A program made the position numbers and the translations under genes. From CAWBRT01 sp963819175 (lineage in GTDB: Bacteria > Acidobacteriota > Terriglobia > Terriglobales > Acidobacteriaceae): a stretch of DNA of 64,000 nt. The stretch is from positions 248,001 to 312,000 of the forward strand of contig CAWFVJ010000016.1 in assembly GCA_963819175.1 (NCBI GenBank), in the 5' to 3' direction. Of the stretch, positions 36,710-45,335 are shown in pieces. Within the stretch, counting starts at the first letter, position 1. Each line of letters opens with the position of its first letter. The notes below the pieces were generated by a model that was given only the letters and a program-made list of their open reading frames with translations, did no database searches and had not been told where the DNA came from.

Positions 36710-37006
36710 GACTGTGCTAGGATTGGCATATCCGAAATCATTCCGGCGTGACGCTAAGTTATTGAAAACGCGGTTGCGAGAGTGCTGGAGAAAAAACTGC
36801 GACAGAAAAGCAGCAGTGAGTTTACCGATTGACGACGATTGCCGGAGCATCGTTGACACATCGGCTGTCATGAAATAAAGTGCTATCACTCTGGGTGCTG
36901 GTCGCGAGAATGAAGTCGAAACCGGCACGCCGAATAAGCATCTAATCAGGTAGACGCTCGGAGTTTTGCGTGGCAACGCTGCACTGAGCGAAGACGAGGG
37001 GGCCCC

Positions 37007-37234
37007 ATGACTCAGACGGAGTTTGCTAATCTGCTCGAAAAGGCAAAGGGAATAAGGATGTCAACCTGTGACCAAGAGCAGCAACGGCGAAGCTTTGCGT
37101 ACGGTAACGCGAACATCGAAAATGAGGCTGTAACAAGAGATGTTATCGATGCAGTTGCCGAAAGAATGGCGAGCGAACCTGGCCTGAATGACCTGATCTC
37201 CGAAAGTGCTCGGGATGACAGAAGAAGACGGTAG
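37007..37234 (+). CDS. VbhA-like antitoxin partner of Fic
   Basis: A 75-residue protein overlapping the start of the fic gene. The segment RRSFAYGNANIENEAVTRDV fits the inhibitory helix of class I Fic antitoxins (VbhA/FicA type), whose ExN/G glutamate blocks the ATP site of the toxin; here it would be the Glu in NIEN. The rest is helical and ends in an Arg-rich tail. Position, overlap and motif agree, but the family call rests on this short motif. Confidence 0.65.
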   Translation: MTQTEFANLLEKAKGIRMSTCDQEQQRRSFAYGNANIENEAVTRDVIDAVAERMASEPGLNDLISESARDDRRRR

Positions 37235-38451
37235 CGAAAACACTACCACGCCACTACAGCAAAACCGGCAAAGCCGGACGGTCAAACGCGAACGATTCAA
37301 ACCCCTGAGCGAACCTGAGAGAGCCAGCCAGGAAGCACTAAATACCCTTCGTCAATATGACCGAATGGTCGAGATTATTAATGAAACGCTGCGGCCGCCG
37401 CAGCGTTTTCGTCTTCGGCCCTCCGCTATTCAGGAGCTGAATCGTATCTCGATTGCCAACCTTGAAGCTGAAGCCGGAAGATGGCGTAATGAACCGATCG
37501 TCATTGAGGGCAGCGATCATCAACCGCCTCCGTGGGAAGAAGTGCCGAAACACGTAGACGACCTGTGCGACTACGTGAATGACAATTGGAATGTTCGCAG
37601 TCCGTTCCATCTGGCAGCATACGTAATGTGGCGGCTGAACTGGATTCACCCCTTCGTTGATGGGAACGGTCGTACAACACGCGCCGTGTCGTACTATGTG
37701 CTCTGTGTGAAACTCGGGTTTCACATCCCAGGCGTTACGACAGTTCCGGAGATGATCGCCGGGAATAAGCGGCCATATTATGATGCTCTCGAAGCAGCAG
37801 ATGCGGCGGGGAAGAAGGGTTCTTTAGACGTGTCAGAAATGGAGCAACTGCTTAGCGAATTGTTGGCTAGGCAGATGGTGCTCGCTCTTCAGCATGCCGA
37901 AGCCCCGAACACCCGGGACTCGGTGCAGCACATGGAGATGCAGGCTGCGATAACGCGGAATGATCGCCCCCCGAACCGATCCCCCGACCCGGCGAAGCAC
38001 AGAGGCACTCCGCTCCCATTTGGCAATTATAGTTGGCGTGGTGTGCGGCATTGTGGCGCTGCTGTTCTTTATGGCTCTCGTATTGATGAGCGCTTGGGGG
38101 CGCGTCGTACCGCACGGAGAGAAATACCTTGTCATAATAGTGCTGGCGTTGTCGGGCTCTCTTTCGGCAGGACTTATCGGCGGAAACGCTAGCGCGCGTG
38201 GCGTGATACAGATTCCATTCGTCGAGGAAAGCCCCTTAACTGTCGCATTTACAGGGGCAATAGCCGGTGCTCGTAGTCTTGCTCATTTTAGGTTGGCAGC
38301 TTTTCATGTAAAGGAATTGCAGCTTCCGACGAAAGTCGCAACATATGGTTTGCAAAAGCGGCGAACCTCCTCACGATTACCCCCAGCGCCGGATTCCTTC
38401 TTAGTGCTGACTCGATTTCCAGAGTCGCTTGCCGCCCCTGTGTCATCGTAG
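37215..38451 (+). CDS. fic: Fic-domain AMP transferase toxin with membrane tail, frame broken near 37968
   Basis: Fic proteins transfer AMP or other phosphates to target proteins. The catalytic motif HPFVDGNGRTTR is complete, and the flap and core (SPFHLAAYVMWRLNWI, VPEMIAGNKRPYYDAL) are present. At a run of six C (37966-37971) the frame drifts into nonsense. The neighbouring frame supplies a C-terminal tail with two membrane helices (HLAIIVGVVCGIVALLFFM and YLVIIVLALSGSLSAGLI) to a stop at 38451. I read this as one protein of about 411 residues; the alternative is a separate overlapping small membrane gene from 37960. It starts at ATG 37215 or GTG 37206. Confidence 0.8.
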
Positions 38452-38463
38452 AATGTAGATTCG

Positions 38464-39375
38464 ATGGCAAGCTCCGGGTTAGTGCAGATTGATCTCGCGC
38501 CGCGCAAACCCGCTCCCAAGCCGGAGTGGCTGAAGGCGCGCGCGCCGATGGGCGAGAACTATCACAGCCTGAAGAAGCTGGCGCGGGGATTGAGTCTGCA
38601 CACGGTCTGCGAGTCGGCCCAATGTCCTAACATTGGCGAGTGCTGGAACCACCACACCGCAACGTTCATGCTTCTGGGCGACGTTTGCACGCGCCGTTGC
38701 GGATTCTGTGCCGTCCCCAAAGGCAGGCCGGAGGCGATCGATTTCGACGAACCGCGCCGGGTGGCCGAGGCCGTCGAGAGCCTGGGACTGAAGTTTGCCG
38801 TTGTCACCAGCGTCAATCGCGACGACGATAATCTAGGGGGCGCTCGGGTCTTTGCCGAAACCATACGCCAGATCCGCCAGCGCGTTCCGGAATGCCGCGT
38901 CGAAGTGCTGATCCCCGACTTTCAGGGGGACGACGAATGCCTTCGCGTGGTGCTGGAGGCCAAGCCCGATATTCTGAATCACAATACCGAGACGGTGCCG
39001 CGGCTCTACCGCGTGGCACGTTCGGGCGCACGCTATCCGCGCACGCTGGAGTTGCTGCGCAGAGCCAAGGAGATCGACCCGCGAATGGTGACCAAGACCG
39101 GAGTCATGGCCGGTATTGGCGAGGACTTCGATGAGCTGCTGCAGGTCTTCCGCGATTTGGCCGAGCGCGGAGTCGATATCCTCACCGTTGGGCAATATCT
39201 GGCTCCCTCGCGCGATCATCTGCCGGTAAAGCGCATGTATACTCCGCAGGAGTTCCGCTTGCTGCGCGACGAAGCGCTGAAGATGGGCTTTCGTCACGTT
39301 GAATCCGGCCCGCTTGTCCGCTCCAGCTATCACGCCCACGAGCAAGCAGAATCGACGAAATACCTCGGGGCCTAA
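38464..39375 (+). CDS. lipA: lipoyl synthase
   Basis: Radical-SAM enzyme that inserts two sulfurs into protein-bound octanoyl groups. The 303-residue protein has the auxiliary cluster cysteines in CESAQCPNIGEC and the radical-SAM CTRRCGFC, followed by VVTSVNRDD, EVLIPDFQG, NHNTETVPRLYR and the C-terminal GPLVRSSYHA with the conserved serine ligand. Length is normal. It starts 12 bp after the fic-tail stop but is a housekeeping gene probably transcribed on its own. lipB is not nearby. Confidence 0.97.
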   Translation: MASSGLVQIDLAPRKPAPKPEWLKARAPMGENYHSLKKLARGLSLHTVCESAQCPNIGECWNHHTATFMLLGDVCTRRCGFCAVPKGRPEAIDFDEPRRVAEAVESLGLKFAVVTSVNRDDDNLGGARVFAETIRQIRQRVPECRVEVLIPDFQGDDECLRVVLEAKPDILNHNTETVPRLYRVARSGARYPRTLELLRRAKEIDPRMVTKTGVMAGIGEDFDELLQVFRDLAERGVDILTVGQYLAPSRDHLPVKRMYTPQEFRLLRDEALKMGFRHVESGPLVRSSYHAHEQAESTKYLGA

Positions 39376-39401
39376 AGGCCGTCGGAATTCGGCATCTATT
39401 C

Positions 39402-39421
39402 GGCGCGGCTGAAGCCGCGCC
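39402..39421. terminator. hairpin between convergent lipA and the peptidase gene
   Basis: GGCGCGGCT, GA, AGCCGCGCC is a perfect 9-bp stem followed by CCTTCAAAG. It shares the GGCTgaAGCC core and CCCTTCAAA tail with family C repeats at 2320 and 20530. It probably works as a bidirectional terminator, though it lacks a clear T-run. Confidence 0.55.
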
Positions 39422-39434
39422 CCTTCAAAGGCAC

Positions 39435-41483
39435 TCACCACACCCGGCACGGCTTCGGGTTCGCCATCGGCGAATCGGGCTTGCAACTGAACACCTTTTG
39501 AAACTCCGGCATATTTGAGAGTACACCGTTGACTCGGAACTGGTCTGGCGAGTGAGGGTCAACCTGCGTGCGCAGCCGCAGCACCTCCGGCCTGGCGTTG
39601 TCGCACCAGATCTGCCCGAAGCTGACAAAGAACTGCTGCTCCGGAGTGAAGCCCTCCACGGTCCGGTCATTCATTCCCGATATTGCCCTCAGGGCGAGCA
39701 GCGCGAGGCGAACGCCGCCATTGTCGGCCACGTTCTCGCCGAGAGTAAGCTTGCCGTTCAGATGAAGGTCGTCGACCGGCACGTACTTGCTGTACTGGTC
39801 GACAAAGCACTGCGTGCGCTCTTCGAATGCCTTGGCATCCTGGGCCGTCCACCAGTCGCGCAGATTTCCCTGGGCATCGAACTGGCGGCCCTGGTCATCG
39901 AAGCCGTGCGTCAGTTCGTGGCCAATTATGGCGCCGATGCCTCCCATGTTCACCGCATCGTCGGCGCGCATGTCGAAAAATGGCGGCTGAAGAATGCCGG
40001 CTGGAAAATTGATGTTGTTCTCCTGCGGATTGTAGTAGGCGTTGACCGTCGGCGGGCTCATGCCCCACTCGTTGCGATCCACCGGTTTTCCAATCTTTGC
40101 GAGCTCCCGATGGTCTTCAAACTTGTTGGCGCGCAGGGAATTTCCCAACGCATCGCCGCGAATAATGTTGAGCGCACTGTAGTCGCGCCACTTGTCCGGG
40201 TAGCCAATCTTGTTCTCGACGCCGGCGAGTTTGATCAGCGCCTGCTTCTTGGTTTCCGGGGTCATCCAGGACAGCTCCTGGATGTCGCCGTGAAGCGCCT
40301 GCTCGATAGCGTGGACCATGCTCAGAACCCGCTGCTTGCTCTGGCCGCCGAAAGCCACCTCGACATAAGACTTGCCGAGGGCCTCGCCAAGATCGGAATT
40401 CGTAGACCCGACACATCGCTTCCAGCGAGGCCGCAACTCTTTGGCTCCGGTCAGCGTCTTGCCGTAGAAATCGAACCTCTCGTCCACGAAAGCCTCTGGC
40501 AGCATCGATGCGGCCGTCGAGAGCAGGCGCCAGGTCAGATAGGTTTTGATATCGCCCAATTCCGCGTTGGCAATCACGTCATTGAAGCCCTTTACGAATT
40601 CGGGAGCGGTCACGTTGAGAGCGTCAAATTTGGGCGGGTCCGCGGCAACGAAATAGCGATTCCAGTCGAATACCGGGCTCAACTTGTTGAGATCGGCCAC
40701 CGTCATGTAGTGGTATACCTTTGTGGGATCGCGGCGGCTGACTCGATCCATGGAAGCCTTTGCGAGCGCCGTTTCGATCGCCATGACCACTTTCGCTTTG
40801 GCCGCGGCCGCCTCCGGCTTATCGGCGGCCAGTTCAAAGATCCGCTGCACGTGCTGAAGATACTTTTCTCGCAAGGCAACCGAGTTAGGGTCGGTTCTCA
40901 GATAGTAACCCCGGTCGGGCAGGCCCAGTCCGGATTGATCGGTCTCGGCGATCTCCAGGCCGGCGTTCTTGTAATCCGGCTGGGAACTGAATTCGAAGAA
41001 CGCATTGCTGCCAATTGAATGAGCGTGAGCCAGGTATCCCGGCAGCTCCGCTTTGCTTTGCAGTCCGGCGATGCGGTCCAACTCCGGACGCAGCGGCTCC
41101 AGCCCTTTCTTTTCGATGGCGGCTTCGTCCATGCACGAAGCGTAGTAATCGCCGATCTTCTGCTCATTGGCGTCCCGGTTCGGGCGTTCGGCGGCGGCCT
41201 TCTCAAGAATCTTGCGGTCGATGATGAGGTTATTCTCCGCCACTTCGTTGAAGCGCCCCCATACCGCCTGATCCGGCGGAATCGGATTGCGCTCCATCCA
41301 GCCGCCGCAAGCGAAGCGATAGAAGTCCGTGCAAGGATCGACGCTGCGATCCAGCAGCGACACGTCGAAGGCCTTCATCGACTTGGGCTGTGCGTCGCCG
41401 GGAGCGCCGGCCGGTTGGGTTTGGGCCTGGCTGGCGGCGATACTGGATGCCGCGAATATGCAGATGAGAAGCGAACGAAGCAT
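39435..41483 (-). CDS. M13-family (neprilysin-like) zinc metallopeptidase
   Basis: A secreted or periplasmic oligopeptidase of 682 residues. It has a signal peptide (RSLLICIFAASSIAAS), the N-terminal M13 domain (PCTDFYRFACGGW), the zinc site GHELTHGFDD with the third ligand in ENVADNGG, and the closing CRVW typical of the family. The NAYYNP substrate-binding motif is also visible. The start at 41483 follows GGAGAGCTGAA; the longer frame to 41558 has no signal peptide. Acidobacteria carry many such genes; no specific substrate can be given. Confidence 0.93.
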   Translation of the reverse strand: MLRSLLICIFAASSIAASQAQTQPAGAPGDAQPKSMKAFDVSLLDRSVDPCTDFYRFACGGWMERNPIPPDQAVWGRFNEVAENNLIIDRKILEKAAAERPNRDANEQKIGDYYASCMDEAAIEKKGLEPLRPELDRIAGLQSKAELPGYLAHAHSIGSNAFFEFSSQPDYKNAGLEIAETDQSGLGLPDRGYYLRTDPNSVALREKYLQHVQRIFELAADKPEAAAAKAKVVMAIETALAKASMDRVSRRDPTKVYHYMTVADLNKLSPVFDWNRYFVAADPPKFDALNVTAPEFVKGFNDVIANAELGDIKTYLTWRLLSTAASMLPEAFVDERFDFYGKTLTGAKELRPRWKRCVGSTNSDLGEALGKSYVEVAFGGQSKQRVLSMVHAIEQALHGDIQELSWMTPETKKQALIKLAGVENKIGYPDKWRDYSALNIIRGDALGNSLRANKFEDHRELAKIGKPVDRNEWGMSPPTVNAYYNPQENNINFPAGILQPPFFDMRADDAVNMGGIGAIIGHELTHGFDDQGRQFDAQGNLRDWWTAQDAKAFEERTQCFVDQYSKYVPVDDLHLNGKLTLGENVADNGGVRLALLALRAISGMNDRTVEGFTPEQQFFVSFGQIWCDNARPEVLRLRTQVDPHSPDQFRVNGVLSNMPEFQKVFSCKPDSPMANPKPCRVW

Positions 41484-41658
41484 TTCAGCTCTCCAGAAAC
41501 AAACCAGTTCCGCTATCGAAAATCCTGAGCAAACACCGCAGGGCAGATTGTACTGCACGCGATAGGATGCGGAAGAGGAGGTCGTCGGCCGGGGCTCCCA
41601 AATGCCCGGCTGTTTTTCGGGATATACTTTTCTTCGGAAGCGGTCTGGAGGTAGAGAG

Positions 41659-42120
41659 ATGAAAAGCCCCGATCAGGGAGAGAGCCAGACCAAAGCCACA
41701 GAAGCCAGCCCGGAGGAACCGGTGCGCAAGCGCCGTCGCGTTCACTGGGCTTTCCCCTTGGGGATTGGGCTGGCGGGGTTGGCCTCGGCCGCAGCATTCG
41801 TGCTGCGAGGATGCTGGCACAGCAACATGAGCTGGCCCGCCAGAGCGGAAGACGAACACGGCCATTTTTCCTACCAGGTTTGCAATGACTGCGGCATCAT
41901 GCGCTTGTTCGACGAGCGCACGTTCCGCGGCATAGGGCCCTACGGATACGATCTGCACGCCCTGATCGCCGGTGAGCGCCGGTTGCGGCTTCAGCGCATG
42001 CAGCGGGCAGAGCAGCAAAAAACCAGGCTCGGTGACAAGTCGAAGGCTCCGGACAGGAGCGCCGATGCCGGAGCGCAAGGCGGATTCCAGTTTGGGGTAG
42101 TCTTCCGCATCAATATCTAG
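41659..42120 (+). CDS. hypothetical membrane protein
   Basis: A 153-residue protein unlike any family I know. It has a charged N-terminus (RKRRRVHW), one membrane helix (FPLGIGLAGLASAAAFVL), then CWHSNMSWPARAEDEHGHFSYQVCNDCGIMR across two stretches with a CxxC pair, and a variable Gln/Arg-rich end. GGAGGTAGAG ahead of the ATG at 41659 supports translation. The Cys/His-rich part after the helix may bind a metal outside the membrane. It precedes the small membrane protein gene by 54 bp. Confidence 0.65.
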   Translation: MKSPDQGESQTKATEASPEEPVRKRRRVHWAFPLGIGLAGLASAAAFVLRGCWHSNMSWPARAEDEHGHFSYQVCNDCGIMRLFDERTFRGIGPYGYDLHALIAGERRLRLQRMQRAEQQKTRLGDKSKAPDRSADAGAQGGFQFGVVFRINI

Positions 42121-42174
42121 CAGGCTGGGGAGGCGGGCGATTCAGCCATTGGGCTGGAGCGCCGGCGTAAAGAT

Positions 42175-42525
42175 ATGACTCGAATGCTGATTCACTGGAT
42201 CACCAGCGCATTGCTGCTGCTGGTTGTCTCGCGCATTGTTCCCGGATTCGTCGTGCGCGGCTTTGTTCCCGCCCTAATAGCGGCGCTGGTCATGGGACTG
42301 GTAAACGCCACGCTGGGCCTGATTTTGAAGATCCTTACCTTTCCGCTCACGATTGTCACTTTCGGCGTGTTTCTGCTGGTTATCAATGCGCTGATGCTGC
42401 TGTTTACGTCTCATCTGGTTTCGGGATTCAGCGTGCAGGGATTCAGTCCGGCATTCTGGGGAGCGCTTTTGCTTGCCATTTTGCAAATGCTGCTGCGCTG
42501 GCTCACTCCGGGCCGGGCCGCGTAA
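42175..42525 (+). CDS. PF04020-type (phage holin 4 superfamily) membrane protein
   Basis: A 116-residue, four-helix membrane protein of the YvlD-like family, annotated as phage holin family IV although most members are chromosomal and not lytic. Features seen are HWITSALLLLVVSRIVPGF, the central FPLTIVTFGVFLLVINALML, and GFSVQGFSPAFWGALLL. There are no phage genes nearby, so a lysis role is unlikely. It may share a transcript with the hypothetical gene upstream. Confidence 0.85.
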   Translation: MTRMLIHWITSALLLLVVSRIVPGFVVRGFVPALIAALVMGLVNATLGLILKILTFPLTIVTFGVFLLVINALMLLFTSHLVSGFSVQGFSPAFWGALLLAILQMLLRWLTPGRAA

Positions 42526-42592
42526 TCTGCTTTTTTGAAATGCGATAAAACAGACACTTCGCTACGTTCAGAACTTGTGACTTTTCGGACGG

Positions 42593-42684
42593 TGCCCCAC
42601 ATCTGCCGCAGTTAGCAGATGTGGGACTTGGTGAACCCGTCGAACTACCCCACGTTAGCCAAACGCGGGCGAACGTGGGGCACC
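42593..42684. repeat. two adjacent family B hairpins
   Basis: CCCCACATCTGC ... GCAGATGTGGG (42593-42632) is followed by ACTACCCCACGTTAGCC ... GGGCGAACGTGGGGCACC (42643-42684). The second is the same unit as at 7165-7210 and 7470-7515. They lie between convergent genes. Confidence 0.85.
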
Positions 42685-42771
42685 AAGTCTTCGAGGTTGA
42701 GTTAGTCACAGCCTTTCAGGATGACACTCCCAGAGGTGTGTTTCGTTATTAGGTATCTCTGGAATGCTGGG

Positions 42772-43446
42772 CTAGCTGCGTGACGACGGCTTCTCCAGGG
42801 CGCGCAGGCGGCGAACGGTTTCCGCCAGATCGCCTTGCTGAAACAGACGGATTGCGGCCACCCCGGCGGCTCCCGCCGCGAGGCATGAAGCGACGTTGGA
42901 AAGGTTGACGCCGCCCAAGGCCAATATCGGCAGGCTCGTACCGCGCTTGGCCTCGCTTAGGGCTTCACATCCGATGCCGGGTAGTCTTGAAGCATCGCCG
43001 GCCCCCTGCGGAGCCAGGACTTTTTCGAAGATCGGAGCCAGCACCACGAAGTCGGCTCCGTGCGCGGCCGCGAGCCGCACTTCGGATACTGCGTGGCAAG
43101 AGACACCGACAAGGAAATCTTGTCTCTGGCACTGATCGGCAATCATGCGCGCATCGTTGGCGGCGAGATCGTCGGAAGCGAGGTGTACCCCGGCGGCGCC
43201 GACAGCCAGTGCAATGTCGAGCCGCGAGTTGATCAACAGCCTGGTGCGGCCGCCGTGAGGTTCCAGCCTTCGCAACGCTTCCTCGGCCAACTGCGCGAGC
43301 GCGCGGGCGGCAAGATCCTTTTCACGCAACTGGATCCAATCAACTCCGGCCTCGGCGGCCTGTGCAATGCGGTCGAGAAGCTGTGCCCGGCGCTCGACAC
43401 CGGTGCCAGGAAACTGGCTGCGGTCGGTGATGTAGTAAAGCAGCAC
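42772..43446 (-). CDS. thiE: thiamine-phosphate synthase
   Basis: Joins the pyrimidine and thiazole halves of thiamine. The 224-residue TIM-barrel protein starts LYYITDRSQFPG and has DWIQLREKDLAAR, LLINSRLDIALAVGAAGVHL, GVSCHAVSEVRLAAAHGADF, VVLAPIFEK and LALGGVNLSNV. The GADFVVLAPIF part is the usual GADYVGVGPIF region. The gene is 50 bp downstream of glnS on the same strand. No thiamine riboswitch or other thi gene is seen here. Confidence 0.93.
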   Translation of the reverse strand: MLLYYITDRSQFPGTGVERRAQLLDRIAQAAEAGVDWIQLREKDLAARALAQLAEEALRRLEPHGGRTRLLINSRLDIALAVGAAGVHLASDDLAANDARMIADQCQRQDFLVGVSCHAVSEVRLAAAHGADFVVLAPIFEKVLAPQGAGDASRLPGIGCEALSEAKRGTSLPILALGGVNLSNVASCLAAGAAGVAAIRLFQQGDLAETVRRLRALEKPSSRS

Positions 43447-43495
43447 AGAAGAAGTTTCGGGTTTTCAATTGCAAGTTGCAAGTGCAGATGAGAGG

Positions 43496-45253
43496 TCAGC
43501 GCTTTTGCCCGGCCGGCTGGGGTGGGCGTTGTCCTCGTTCGATCCTGGCCCAGGTATCTCTCAGGGCCACGGTTCGGTTGAACACCGGGTTGCCGGGAGT
43601 GGAATCGGGATCGACGCAAAAGTACCCGAGACGCTCAAACTGATAGCGGCTTCCCGCGGCGGCATTCGCCAGTGACGGTTCGAGCTTGCAACCGGTCAGC
43701 ACCTCCAGCGAATGCGGATTGAGGTTCGCGGTAAGATCCTGTCCCTCTTCGGTTTCGTTCGGGTTTTCCTTGGTGAAAAGATTATCGTAGAGGCGCACTT
43801 CAGCACCGGTCGCATGGCTGGCCGAAACCCAGTGGATCGTCGCCTTCACTTTGCGCCCGTCCGGGGCATTTCCGCCCCGAGTCGCCGGATCATAGGTGCA
43901 GTGAACCTCGACGACCTCGCCTTTCACATCCTTAACCACGCTGGTGCAGGTGATGAAGTAGCCTCCGCGCAGACGCACCTCGCGTCCGGGCGACAAGCGG
44001 AAATACTGCTTCGGCGGGGTCTCCCGGAAGTCGTCCTGCTCGATGTAGAGCGCGCGCGAGAACGGAACCTTTCGCGTCCCGGCGGCGGGATCTTCGGGAT
44101 TGTTGACCAGATCGAACTCTTCGACCTGGTTCTCCGGGTAGTTATCGATCACGACTTTCAGCGGCCGCAGCACGGCCATGGCGCGCGGTGCGCGCTTGTT
44201 CAGATCTTCGCGCACGAAGTGTTCGAGCATGGCCAGCTCGGTCTTGCCGCTGGTTTTGGAGACACCTACGGCCGCGCAGAAATTGCGCAGCGCCTCGGGC
44301 GTGTAGCCGCGCCGCCGGATTCCCGACAGGGTCGGCATGCGGGGATCATCCCAGGCTTTCACGCGGCCTTCCTGCACCAGTTGCAGCAGGCGGCGTTTGC
44401 TCAACAGCGTGTAGGTGAGATTCAGACGGTCGAACTCGGTCTGCTGCGACGGGAAAATGCCCAACTGCTGAATGAACCAGTTGTAAAGCGGCCGATGGTC
44501 CTCGAATTCCAGCGTACACATGGAATGCGTAACGTGCTCGATGGAGTCGGATTGTCCGTGGGCGTAATCGTACATGGGGTAGATGCACCACTTATCGCCC
44601 GTGCGGTGATGCTCGGCATGCAGGATGCGGTACATCACCGGATCGCGCATGTTCAGGTTCGGCGAAGCCATGTCGATTTTGGCGCGCAGAGTTCGAGAGC
44701 CATCGGGAAACTCGCCGGCCCGCATGCGCTGGAACAGGTCCAGGTTCTCCTCGACCGAACGATTGCGATAAGGGCTGTCCTTGCCGGGCTCGGTCAGGCT
44801 GCCGCGATACTGGCGCATTTCCTCGGCAGATAAATCGTCCACGTAAGCCTTGCCGGCTCGGACCAGTTGCACGGCCCACTCGTAGAGCTGATCGAAGTAG
44901 TCGGAGGCATAGTGGAGCCCGTCCCACTCGAAGCCGAGCCAGCGCACGTCCTCCATGATGGAGTCGACGTACTCGGTCTCTTCCTTCTCCGGATTGGTGT
45001 CGTCGAAGCGCAGATTGGTCTTGCCGCCGAACTCGTCGGCCAGTCCGAAGTCGAGGCAGATTGCCTTGGCGTGCCCGATGTGCAGGTAGCCGTTCGGCTC
45101 CGGCGGGAAGCGCGTCTGGATGGTGGCGTCCCCGAACTTCTTTGTCCTGACATCTTCGATGAACATGTCGCGGATGAAATTAGAAGGAGCGCTCGCGGAC
45201 TCGGCGGGGGCTTGCCCGGGTTCACCTTCGGTATTTGGATTCGAGCTCATCAT
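43496..45253 (-). CDS. glnS: glutaminyl-tRNA synthetase
   Basis: Class I synthetase charging tRNA-Gln directly. The 585-residue protein has the HIGH motif in PEPNGYLHIGHAKAICLDF, FDDTNPEKE, and the KMSKS-equivalent LLSKRRLLQLV, then the two beta-barrel anticodon-binding domains. Two ATGs lie in tandem; AAGGAAAG precedes both and I take the first, at 45253. It lies between gltX and thiE on the same strand. The genome also has GatB (60352-61821), so it has both a direct and an amidotransferase route, the latter probably needed for Asn. Confidence 0.95.
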   Translation of the reverse strand: MMSSNPNTEGEPGQAPAESASAPSNFIRDMFIEDVRTKKFGDATIQTRFPPEPNGYLHIGHAKAICLDFGLADEFGGKTNLRFDDTNPEKEETEYVDSIMEDVRWLGFEWDGLHYASDYFDQLYEWAVQLVRAGKAYVDDLSAEEMRQYRGSLTEPGKDSPYRNRSVEENLDLFQRMRAGEFPDGSRTLRAKIDMASPNLNMRDPVMYRILHAEHHRTGDKWCIYPMYDYAHGQSDSIEHVTHSMCTLEFEDHRPLYNWFIQQLGIFPSQQTEFDRLNLTYTLLSKRRLLQLVQEGRVKAWDDPRMPTLSGIRRRGYTPEALRNFCAAVGVSKTSGKTELAMLEHFVREDLNKRAPRAMAVLRPLKVVIDNYPENQVEEFDLVNNPEDPAAGTRKVPFSRALYIEQDDFRETPPKQYFRLSPGREVRLRGGYFITCTSVVKDVKGEVVEVHCTYDPATRGGNAPDGRKVKATIHWVSASHATGAEVRLYDNLFTKENPNETEEGQDLTANLNPHSLEVLTGCKLEPSLANAAAGSRYQFERLGYFCVDPDSTPGNPVFNRTVALRDTWARIERGQRPPQPAGQKR

Positions 45254-45335
45254 CGTCTTTCCTTGGGCACATGCTGTAATTGGGTGCCTCTCAAGCATCA
45301 GCCTGCGACCGTTGCACGAGAGTGGCGCAGCGGCT

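Noticed and set aside
39552..41018. 488-residue plus-strand frame
   Set aside because: Antisense of the M13 peptidase gene, whose zinc motif is on the other strand.
42175..42525. Prophage lysis gene
   Set aside because: The holin-4 name is historical; no endolysin or phage structural genes adjoin it.
43712..44833. 373-residue plus-strand frame
   Set aside because: Antisense of glnS.
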